Positions 1 through 4,948 of a DNA stretch of 5,086 nucleotides are shown here, one piece after another (position 1 is the first letter of the stretch; each line of letters starts with the position of its first letter). The position numbers and the translations under genes were made by a program. This stretch comes from Candidatus Melainabacteria bacterium (GTDB lineage Bacteria; Cyanobacteriota; Vampirovibrionia; Obscuribacterales; Obscuribacteraceae): positions 1 to 5,086 of the forward strand of contig JACMKL010000327.1 in assembly GCA_014380105.1 (NCBI GenBank), given 5' to 3'. The notes beneath the pieces were generated by a model. It searched no databases. It had not been told where the DNA came from and was given only the letters and a program-made list of their open reading frames with translations.

Positions 1-62
1 AACTAAGCCATAGTAAGAAGCCCTGCCCCGAAATCTCACTTAAAACCCAGGTGGTTACAGCA

Positions 63-92
63 TTGGCGCCGCCGCTTCCGAAGCGCCGCCAA
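63..92. other. GC-rich inverted repeat upstream of the octapeptide-repeat gene
   Basis: An outer 6-bp stem (TTGGCG at 63-68 with CGCCAA at 87-92) encloses an inner 5-bp stem (CGCTT at 73-77 with AAGCG at 81-85) closed by the loop CCG. An asymmetric internal loop (CCGC against C) separates them. It lies about 30 nt before the ATG at 122. No T-run follows, so it is not a classical intrinsic terminator on the + strand. It could be a leader structure of the downstream gene or the end of an upstream transcript. Nothing else in 1-121 is convincingly functional. Confidence 0.4.
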
Positions 93-121
93 CACTTCCC
101 TCATTCTTAAGATGTGCAATT

Positions 122-604
122 ATGATTAACAAAGCGCATCAGAAGTTTCGCCATTTCGTCACTTTGCCCCTTGTTTTCATGCTTTGCGTGAATTCTATAA
201 ACGCGGGCATCACGATCACAGGCGGCGACAGCATCACCGCGACCGGTGCCGATGGCGTGAACTATTTCAACACTTCCGGCATTATAGCGACGGGTGCCGA
301 CGGCTTCCTTTCCTACGGTGTCAACGGCATCACCGCGACGGGTGCTGATGGCATCATCGCGACCGGCACCGACGGGATTACCGCCACCGGCGCGGACGGG
401 GCGACCTACACTGGAACGAACGGCATCACGGCGACCGGCGCCGACGGCATCACGATCACGGGCGCCGACGGCATCACCGCGACCGGTGCCGACGGGATTA
501 CGATCACCGGCGCCGACGGTACAGTTTACTCCGCAGACTCAGTTCTGATCAGACAACCGAGTGGTGTCTGGAGAATCAGCTCAGCGCCTAGTAAGTGGGG
601 TTGA
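122..604 (+). CDS. Exported octapeptide-repeat protein (GITATGAD repeats)
   Basis: The 160-residue product is of no family I recognise. Residues 1-28 look like a Sec signal peptide: a basic start (K4, K8, R10), a hydrophobic core at about 13-23 and a c-region SINA, with predicted cleavage after A28. From G29 to S140 the sequence falls into 14 consecutive 8-residue units in unbroken register, consensus G-I-T-(A/I)-T-G-A-D. Four units are degenerate (45-52, 61-68, 93-100, 133-140). Residues 141-160 are a non-repeat tail (VLIRQPSGVWRISSAPSKWG). There is no Cys in the mature part. Gly, Thr and Asp at fixed positions with one buried-type Ile per unit suggest a beta-solenoid or beta-roll surface or extracellular protein; this is inference. 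The repeat is clearly more GC-rich than its flanks (42 of 60 bases in 361-420 by my count). The ribosome binding site is weak. The start was chosen because it gives an intact signal peptide. The repeats also leave other frames open, but those frames are shadows. Confidence 0.8.
   Translation: MINKAHQKFRHFVTLPLVFMLCVNSINAGITITGGDSITATGADGVNYFNTSGIIATGADGFLSYGVNGITATGADGIIATGTDGITATGADGATYTGTNGITATGADGITITGADGITATGADGITITGADGTVYSADSVLIRQPSGVWRISSAPSKWG
206..541 (+). repeat. 24-bp tandem coding repeat, 14 units
   Basis: Each 24-bp unit encodes one octapeptide. The core reads approximately GGCATCACCGCGACCGGTGC plus CGAC. Units differ mainly by silent changes (ACC/ACG, GGT/GGC, GAC/GAT, GGC/GGG), while the protein consensus holds. 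The last regular units (446-517, residues 109-132) form a 48-bp higher-order pattern, GITITGAD alternating with GITATGAD. Length polymorphism by slippage or unequal recombination would be expected. Confidence 0.9.
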
Positions 605-642
605 ATTAATAATAGGAATGAATCCTAACAACTCCATGACAA

Positions 643-720
643 GTAGCTTGGGGGCAATGCAGAGGTCAACCACAAGGAAGCGAAACTATCTGACTAGCCG
701 CGGGTATTAGTCGAAGCTAC
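643..720. other. Nested inverted repeats in the 131-nt gap before the hydrolase gene
   Basis: GTAGCTT (643-649) is complementary to AAGCTAC (714-720). Just inside the 3' arm lies a small hairpin, GACTA (692-696) with TAGTC (708-712). Folded together they would give a closed structured leader ending about 15 nt before the ATG at 736. I do not recognise any riboswitch or ribozyme class. It may be chance. No clear promoter or terminator is visible between 605 and 735. Confidence 0.25.
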
Positions 721-735
721 CTGGAATAAATAACG

Positions 736-1773
736 ATGGCCAAATTACCAACCTTGAGAATTTTATCGACTTGTACGGCTTTGCTGCTCAGCACACTGAT
801 CTCATTATTTGCGATTGAAAAGACTCAAGCGCAGCCGGTTGAGCAACAGCCTATGACTTCAGCGGCAGAAGTCTTTGAGTCAACCTTGAAAAGTGGGTCG
901 GCACATAGAATTTTGCCCTACAAATTATCAGTGCCCGCAAAAAAGGGTCTATGTTCACTAGTCATCTTGTCACACGGGGCTGGAGGCTCTTACGACGGAA
1001 GTCGCAATCTTGTGGAAAGCTGGGTTGACGCAGGGTTTGCCTGCATTCAACCGCTTCACGAAGATTCTATAAAACACAAACGCTCTTTAGGACAGTCGGT
1101 TAGTTTGAGAGACAGTATGAACGATGCAAATATGCCAACTAAATGGACAGGCAGAGTTCAAGACATTGAAGACATTATCAATTCGCTCGATTCAATAAAC
1201 AAATTGTGCCCATGGGTTCAATTTGACAGAAACAGTATAGGGCTGGCTGGGCATTCCTTCGGGGCATTTACAGCTCAACTGATAGCTGGCGTAACACCTC
1301 CCCAAAGAGCCTGTTGCTCCACCTTTAAAGACCCACGAATCAAGGCTGTTTTGCTATTGTCCCCACAAGGTGTCCGGAGAAGTAGTCCACTCGGTTTTGA
1401 CGATGCGTCCGCCTGGCGCGGGCTGCACATGCCGGTGATGGTGATGACAGGTTCACTAGATAAAGGCAGAACTGGAGAGATGCCGGAATGGCGATTAGAG
1501 CCCTATAAATATTCCCCTGCGGGGTCAAAGTTTCTTGTATTTCTAAATAATGCCAATCACATGACCTTTGCCGGAAGTGGCAATTTGCCGGCAAGTGGAG
1601 AGCTTTTGATTCAAAGAATTGCTGGCGGAGCTGATACCAGTTATCTATACCCCTACATAGAAAAGGCAAGTTCGCTATTCTTTCGGGCTTTCCTAAATAG
1701 GGACGCTGGGGCTCTAAAAAACTTGGTGACTGAAAAGTTTCCCGAAAATATAGGTTACCTAGAAACCAAATAG
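736..1773 (+). CDS. Exported alpha/beta hydrolase (dienelactone hydrolase / chlorophyllase-like)
   Basis: A 345-residue predicted serine hydrolase acting on an unknown ester. Residues 1-32 form a signal peptide (hydrophobic core about 14-27, cleavage near TQA-Q at 32/33), so it is probably periplasmic or secreted. SLVILSHGAGGS (74-85) is the first core strand plus the oxyanion-hole loop. GHSFG (172-176) is the nucleophile elbow with Ser174. Asp242 in MTGSLD and His275 in NANHMTF are the best candidates to complete the triad. WTGRVQDIEDIINSL (137-151) matches the helix seen before the nucleophile in COG4188-type predicted dienelactone hydrolases. Five Cys lie in the mature part (73, 103, 158, 193, 194), so disulfides are possible. 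Length is typical for the family. The ATG has only a weak GGA (723-725) as ribosome binding site, but it is the start that gives a complete signal peptide. The gene converges on its downstream neighbour. Substrate cannot be inferred. Confidence 0.88.
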   Translation: MAKLPTLRILSTCTALLLSTLISLFAIEKTQAQPVEQQPMTSAAEVFESTLKSGSAHRILPYKLSVPAKKGLCSLVILSHGAGGSYDGSRNLVESWVDAGFACIQPLHEDSIKHKRSLGQSVSLRDSMNDANMPTKWTGRVQDIEDIINSLDSINKLCPWVQFDRNSIGLAGHSFGAFTAQLIAGVTPPQRACCSTFKDPRIKAVLLLSPQGVRRSSPLGFDDASAWRGLHMPVMVMTGSLDKGRTGEMPEWRLEPYKYSPAGSKFLVFLNNANHMTFAGSGNLPASGELLIQRIAGGADTSYLYPYIEKASSLFFRAFLNRDAGALKNLVTEKFPENIGYLETK

Positions 1774-1908
1774 TAGGCCTTTAAGCAAACATCGAACAGA
1801 ACACAAACAAGAAGACAGGATGTGATACCGCTTGTAGTGCTACTTACAATCTTGAACTCAGAATCTTTAAAAGCGACCTTTGAATGAGGACTTCAGTTCT
1901 TGAGGGCT

Positions 1909-2412
1909 TCAGGGTTTCAGGTCTCCGGAAAGCCTGAATAGATCTGCTGCACCTTTAATTGAAAATCCAGGAGGCGGAAGATGGAATTTACCTTCCTCTC
2001 GAATGGCTTGTTTCAATTTTGCATGAAATTTCCCAAGCTGTTTCCGGCGTTCTTCATTGCTTAAATTTACGTCTGCAAGAATGCTCTGCTCGCGTTGAAA
2101 ACGTTCTAACGAATTGTCGAGCATAGTGGCAAACTTTAGAGGATTGTAGGCGATCGAATCAAATAACTCCCATACTAAAGCAGAACCAGTATTTGCTAGT
2201 TCGAGCTTCAAATCAGGGCTTACAACGCTACAACCTGTAATTCCTTTAGTCTTTGGCCCGCCCATCCAGAGATATATAGTCCGCCACTGTTTAAGAGCCG
2301 GCCAATCAAGTGGAAAGTTTTGAAGCCCCTGATTTATCTGAACCTTCAACGGTATGAAAGACTTTGTTATTTTCTCTTGAACGATTGGATTTGAGAGACT
2401 GACCGTCCTCAT
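1909..2412 (-). CDS. C-terminal half of the thioredoxin-fold protein if the TGA is a stop
   Basis: A conventional gene caller would report this 167-residue ORF alone. It begins at ATG 2410-2412, five sense codons after the TGA and in the same frame. AGGTGG (2420-2425) lies 7 nt upstream and could serve as a ribosome binding site, so translational reinitiation is possible. The product has no signal peptide and no first strand or redox motif. It starts at the end of the active-site helix (MRTVSLSNP), so alone it is unlikely to fold as a thioredoxin. This favours it being part of the longer protein. It contains a single Cys (C61), a helix-rich charged C-terminus from about residue 118, and ends at TGA 1909-1911. 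Thioredoxin-like assignment rests on the KSFIPLKVQI strand and on its position after the other half. Confidence 0.5.
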   Translation of the reverse strand: MRTVSLSNPIVQEKITKSFIPLKVQINQGLQNFPLDWPALKQWRTIYLWMGGPKTKGITGCSVVSPDLKLELANTGSALVWELFDSIAYNPLKFATMLDNSLERFQREQSILADVNLSNEERRKQLGKFHAKLKQAIREEGKFHLPPPGFSIKGAADLFRLSGDLKP

Positions 2413-2745
2413 CAGGCGTCCACCTGGTCAGCACGGGGCGGCTGCCGGACCGGTCGTTCCCTTTAGAAAGAAATAGACAATAATCGGCTTATGTTCCCTT
2501 TCCGCCGCTTCTGCCGCCTCGGCTGGCTCCGTTAACCATTTGATTTTGTCCCAGGCAAGGTTGTTTGCTTCTTCCTGGGAAAGTACCTCCATAATCATTC
2601 TCCGAGCCTCCGGTTGGCTCCACCTCGGTCGTTGAGATTCCGCCGCCGCCGAACTCTCCTCAAACACCAGCGTCGTCATCAAAGCGAATAATGATGCACC
2701 GACAGAGATTGCCAACCTGGTTAATCGCAAAGGGTGTTTCATCAT
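1909..2745 (-). CDS. Candidate selenoprotein: exported thioredoxin-fold protein with in-frame TGA at the active site
   Basis: Read through the TGA at 2428-2430, this is one uninterrupted 278-residue frame. Residues 1-35 are a Sec signal peptide (hydrophobic core 11-28, cleavage near SAAA-E at 35/36). IKWLTEPAEAAEAAEREHKP followed by IIVYFFL (88-94) is the helix and central strand that precede the redox motif in exported thioredoxin-like proteins. The motif region reads P104-C105-[TGA106]-P107-G108-G109-R110. TVSLSNPIVQEKI then KSFIPLKVQI (128-137) match the helix and strand after the motif in this superfamily. Further strands follow (156-180), with the only other cysteine, C172, then a charged helical C-terminus (about 229-255). 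The start is M at 2745 or 2742, both served by the same ideal Shine-Dalgarno; an earlier ATG at 2763 would be less well placed. Alternatives are a nonsense mutation or two separate ORFs. Oxidoreductase function is inferred; partner and substrate are unknown. Confidence 0.6.
2392..2411 (-). promoter_or_regulatory. Candidate bacterial SECIS hairpin
   Basis: On the mRNA the arm UGAGGAC pairs with GUC(U)CUCA around the loop GGUCA. This gives 7 bp with one bulged U on the 3' side. The loop begins 24 nt after the TGA and its first bases are GG. Bacterial SECIS elements typically have a small apical loop with a G in its first two positions, placed roughly 16-37 nt after the UGA. The E. coli fdhF loop also contains GGUC and its stem has a bulged U (on the 5' side). 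A competing helix exists: UGACC at the TGA itself (2426-2430) can pair with GGUCA (2400-2404), the same bases as the loop. Found by eye; no energy calculation was done. Confidence 0.45.
2428..2430 (-). other. In-frame TGA at the thioredoxin redox position (possible Sec codon)
   Basis: The codons around it read CCG TGC TGA CCA GGT GGA, that is Pro-Cys-TGA-Pro-Gly-Gly. It is the only stop in an otherwise open 278-codon frame. It occupies the first x of the C-x-P-x pattern that thioredoxins use (as in CGPC). Codons one base away from TGA include GGA (Gly), TGC/TGT (Cys) and TGG (Trp), so a simple nonsense mutation is also conceivable. Confidence 0.6.
2428..2745 (-). CDS. N-terminal half of the thioredoxin-fold protein if the TGA is a stop
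   Basis: If translation ends at TGA 2428-2430 the product is 105 residues: a signal peptide (1-35), a helix-rich segment (about 43-85) and one strand IIVYFFL (88-94), ending GPAAAPC. The chain would stop exactly where the redox-active loop should begin, leaving an exported stub without a complete fold. That makes an independent function unlikely. The start context is excellent, so the gene is clearly meant to be translated. See the full-length entry for the read-through interpretation. Confidence 0.5.
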   Translation of the reverse strand: MMKHPLRLTRLAISVGASLFALMTTLVFEESSAAAESQRPRWSQPEARRMIMEVLSQEEANNLAWDKIKWLTEPAEAAEAAEREHKPIIVYFFLKGTTGPAAAPC

Positions 2746-2747
2746 GT

Positions 2748-2755
2748 TCACCTCC
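2748..2755 (-). promoter_or_regulatory. Strong Shine-Dalgarno that sets the thioredoxin-fold gene start
   Basis: GGAGGTGA is a full match to the 16S anti-Shine-Dalgarno sequence. It lies 2 nt before ATG 2743-2745 (5 nt counted from GGAGG) and 5 nt before ATG 2740-2742 (8 nt from GGAGG). It therefore favours one of these two adjacent ATGs over the ATG at 2763. Confidence 0.8.
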
Positions 2756-2818
2756 GAGTGCATTACAAATCAAATGAGCTTACAAAAGAAAATCAAAAAT
2801 TCAAGGACCACACCAAGG

Positions 2819-2848
2819 GAAAAGGGGAAGCGGTAGCCTCCCCTTTTC
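2819..2848 (-). terminator. Intrinsic terminator hairpin downstream of HU
   Basis: A 13-bp stem (2819-2831 with 2836-2848) is closed by a 4-nt loop. It is perfect on the minus strand if one G-U pair is allowed. The same position is an A-C mismatch on the plus strand, which points to transcription from the minus strand. The lower stem is A4 paired with T4, so the 3' arm ends CCCCTTTTC and supplies only a short U-run. It lies 21 nt after the HU stop codon and about 75 nt before the thioredoxin-fold start, which suggests the latter has its own promoter in 2746-2818. I could not identify that promoter confidently. Confidence 0.75.
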
Positions 2849-2869
2849 ATAATTAGCTAATGAGGAAGC

Positions 2870-3310
2870 TTATTTTTTCTTTTTCTTAGATGGTGCAGCT
2901 TTCTTGACTGGCTTCTTAGCGGCAGCTTTTTTAGCCGGCTTGGCAGCGGCTTTCTTAGCTGGCTTAGCAGCAGCCTTCTTAGGAGCAGCAGCTGCTGCAG
3001 CCTTCTCGATTTTGAGAGCTGGCAATTTTGCTCTACCATCGACTACATCTTTGAGTTCTTGTCCTGCTCTGAAGACTGGAACTTTTGCTGCATCGATTTT
3101 GAGCTTTTGCTTCGGATTTTGTGGATTGACGCCGGTGCGTGCTTGACGCTGACGACGTTCAAAAGTCCCGAAACCAACCAGAGTTACTCTGTCACCTTTT
3201 TGAAGTGCTTGAGTAACTGAGTGCAAAAGAGACGCAACTGCGTTGTGCACTTGCATCTTTGTTTGACCAGTCGACTTCGCGATTTGATTGACTAATTCTG
3301 CTTTGTTCAT
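2870..3310 (-). CDS. HU-family DNA-binding protein with histone H1-like C-terminal tail
   Basis: A 146-residue nucleoid-associated protein that would bind and bend DNA as a dimer in the cytoplasm. Residues 1-91 are a complete HU domain: MNKAELVNQIAKSTG at the N-terminus, the signature VGFGTFERRQRQARTG (45-60) leading into the beta-arm, and N62-P63 carrying the proline that intercalates into the DNA minor groove in HU/IHF. The domain closes with VPVFRAGQELKDVV (77-90). From about residue 101 to the end is a low-complexity Lys/Ala/Pro tail with KAAAKPAK-type repeats, ending in five lysines. Ordinary HU is about 90 residues, so the tail adds more than half again, as in mycobacterial HupB. The start at 3310 has AGGGAG 6 nt upstream and matches the family N-terminus; the in-frame ATG at 3337 does not. 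The gene is divergent from mnmE. Confidence 0.95.
   Translation of the reverse strand: MNKAELVNQIAKSTGQTKMQVHNAVASLLHSVTQALQKGDRVTLVGFGTFERRQRQARTGVNPQNPKQKLKIDAAKVPVFRAGQELKDVVDGRAKLPALKIEKAAAAAAPKKAAAKPAKKAAAKPAKKAAAKKPVKKAAPSKKKKK
2873..3010 (-). repeat. Low-complexity coding repeat for the Lys/Ala tail of HU
   Basis: The tail is written with imperfect 24-bp units (for example 2931-2978) encoding KAAAKPAK-like octapeptides, plus a poly-Lys end. It produces open but meaningless frames on both strands, such as a plus-strand Ala/Leu-rich frame at 2904-3146. Confidence 0.8.
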
Positions 3311-3372
3311 TGAATTCTCCCTACCCTGGCAGACCACTGAAAGCCAATTTAATAGCCGTAAAACAATGCGAG

Positions 3373-3402
3373 ATAGTACCAGTTAGGTCAGATCAAATAC
3401 AA
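3373..3402 (-). promoter_or_regulatory. Possible HU promoter
   Basis: On the minus strand TTGTAT (3397-3402) and TACTAT (3373-3378) are separated by 18 nt. They match the sigma-70 -35 and -10 consensus at 3/6 and 4/6. The -10 lies about 60 nt upstream of the HU start. This is a weak match in an AT-rich divergent region. No convincing mnmE promoter was found between 3338 and 3526. Confidence 0.25.
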
Positions 3403-3526
3403 GTACTTTGCTAGAAAAAAAGTGAAGAATTCCGCACAGCGACAGGCGACAGCCATGAGAGGCGCAAGTGGTGAAGCGTTTCCAAAATCAGAAAAAAATA
3501 TTTTCGATGTGGTAAATTCAACGACC

Positions 3527-4933
3527 ATGCTATTTCACGACACTATTGCTGCAATCTCGACTGCGCAGGGCGCAGGCGCCATTGCTATCGTTCGCCTGAC
3601 CGGACCAGAAGCGTGGGCGATTGCGACTGACCTTTTTTTACCGCAGGGTTTCCCTTATGAAGCCGGGCAGCCGTCACTTAAAACCCACACTGCTCAACAT
3701 GGATTTATTCGAGATCCCAAGACCGGCAGTCACATAGATGAAGTGGTAGTGATACCTTACCGCGCTCCAAATTCGTACACCGGCGACGACTTAATTGAAA
3801 TCAATTGCCACGGTGGCAATGTCGTGACGTCTGAAATTTTAAATGCTTGCCTCGAAAAGGGCGCGCGCATTGCTCGTCCTGGCGAATTCACGCAGCGGTC
3901 GTTTCTAGCCGGCAAAATCGATTTAACGCAAGCCGAAGCTGTACTCGATGTCATTCAAGCCAAAACTTCCAGACAGAGGCAGTTGGCTGTCTCTGCTATG
4001 GCTGGAGGCTTAGGCGCCAAGATCAAAATCATTCGTCATGACCTTCTCACATTGCTCACCGAAATCGTTGCCGGTATCGACTTCCCGGATGAAGTAGGCG
4101 ATGCGCCCATCGATCATGTCGACCAAGTGGTCGGAGAAAATCGCACCAAATTAGAAAAGTTGATAGCAACTGCGCGCTCCGGACACTTCTTGCGTGAAGG
4201 AATGAAAGTGGCCATCGTCGGCAAACCAAACGCCGGTAAATCCAGCCTTCTCAATCAATTACTTAATTATGACCGCGCCATCGTTACCAATATCGCGGGA
4301 ACCACTCGTGATGCTCTAAAAGAAGCGCTCGACTTAAATGGAATTCCAGTCATCCTGATCGACACAGCCGGAATTCGGCACACTGAAGACGAAATTGAGC
4401 GCATCGGTATCGAACGCTCGGCGATGGCGGTTGAAGAAGCGGATTTTATTCTCATGCTTTTCGAAGCGCAAGAAAAATGGAGCGATGAGGACGCCAAGGT
4501 CATAAAACTAATTGGCAACAAGCCACATATTTTGATCGCCAACAAAGTTGATCTCAAGCCAGACTTCAATTTCTCTGAGTTTCTCACCCAAATAAATGAC
4601 TCCAAATCAGGCTCGCCTATTGCCACACTGTCATTGTCTGCAAAGACGGGCTCAGGTGTTGAGGCGATTGGCACGGTAATTGAAAATTATGTGCTCACTG
4701 AAGAGTCATTAAAACAAGCCGGTGGCTCGCTTAACCTCCGACAACATGAGCTGTGTGCAAGGGCCAACGAGGCTTTGCAGTTAGTTAAAGAAACTCTAGA
4801 CACAGGTTTACCCCAAGACTGCCTCGCCACTGATCTAAAATTGGCAGTAGATCGTTTATCTGAAGTTTGCGGCGAGTCCGTTTCTGAGGAAGTGATAGAC
4901 GAAGTGTTCGCAAATTTCTGTATTGGCAAGTAG
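3527..4933 (+). CDS. mnmE: tRNA uridine-5-carboxymethylaminomethyl(34) synthesis GTPase MnmE
   Basis: A 468-residue cytoplasmic GTPase. With MnmG it uses a methylene-tetrahydrofolate carbon to build cmnm5U at wobble position 34 of certain tRNAs. The N-terminal folate-binding domain starts DTIAAIST (5-12) and contains YTGDDLIEINCHGG (84-97) and RPGEFTQRSFLAGKIDLTQAEAV (117-139, key residues R117, E120, F121, N-terminal to the helical domain). The GTPase domain has GKPNAGKS (232-239, P-loop), TTRD (259-262), DTAG (279-282), NKVD (339-342) and SAK (371-373). The C-terminus is C465-I-G-K, the conserved catalytic Cys motif. All key residues are present. The chosen ATG gives the usual family length. 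The frame stays open upstream to a GTG at 3422, with another ATG at 3455, adding up to 35 residues that do not resemble MnmE. The Shine-Dalgarno before 3527 is poor, so a longer product is possible. Confidence 0.96.
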   Translation: MLFHDTIAAISTAQGAGAIAIVRLTGPEAWAIATDLFLPQGFPYEAGQPSLKTHTAQHGFIRDPKTGSHIDEVVVIPYRAPNSYTGDDLIEINCHGGNVVTSEILNACLEKGARIARPGEFTQRSFLAGKIDLTQAEAVLDVIQAKTSRQRQLAVSAMAGGLGAKIKIIRHDLLTLLTEIVAGIDFPDEVGDAPIDHVDQVVGENRTKLEKLIATARSGHFLREGMKVAIVGKPNAGKSSLLNQLLNYDRAIVTNIAGTTRDALKEALDLNGIPVILIDTAGIRHTEDEIERIGIERSAMAVEEADFILMLFEAQEKWSDEDAKVIKLIGNKPHILIANKVDLKPDFNFSEFLTQINDSKSGSPIATLSLSAKTGSGVEAIGTVIENYVLTEESLKQAGGSLNLRQHELCARANEALQLVKETLDTGLPQDCLATDLKLAVDRLSEVCGESVSEEVIDEVFANFCIGK

Positions 4934-4948
4934 AAAAGTAGGTTTCCT

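Noticed and set aside
3..110. Open plus-strand frame from the window edge ending at TAA 108-110, possible tail of an upstream gene
   Set aside because: The 35 codons run through the GC-rich hairpin, read as low-quality sequence (LAPPLPKRRQHFPHS) and show no recognisable motif.
294..548. Alternative-frame ORF inside the octapeptide repeat gene
   Set aside because: A 24-bp repeat automatically keeps other frames open. The product is an Arg/Pro/Ser-rich shadow with no start signals.
613..627. TAGGA/TCCTA hairpin just after the repeat-protein gene as a terminator
   Set aside because: Only a 5-bp stem with no following T-run; too weak to call.
1832..1849. TTGTA/TACAA inverted repeat between the convergent genes as a bidirectional terminator
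   Set aside because: A short AT-rich stem with an 8-nt loop and no T-run on either side.
1867..1911. Read-through of the second TGA (1909-1911), which would add 13 residues before TAA
   Set aside because: It lies after a complete domain, with no redox context and no evident SECIS hairpin. It looks like the normal stop.
2389..2415. CUGAUGA followed by a hairpin on the minus strand, resembling the start of a hammerhead ribozyme core
   Set aside because: The required GAAA after stem II is absent (the sequence reads CUCAAAUCC) and no closing stem III/I arrangement is visible. The region is also coding.
1909..2763. Genome-wide reassignment of TGA to an amino acid
   Set aside because: TGA appears as the natural end of the repeat-protein gene at 602-604, and MnmE encodes its Trp residues with TGG. 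UGA=Gly would give CGPG here, but nothing else in the window supports an altered code.
2904..3146. Plus-strand Ala/Leu-rich ORF that looks like a membrane protein, opposite HU
   Set aside because: It is the complement of the Lys/Ala tail codons. HU on the minus strand is a clear family member with its own ribosome binding site and terminator.
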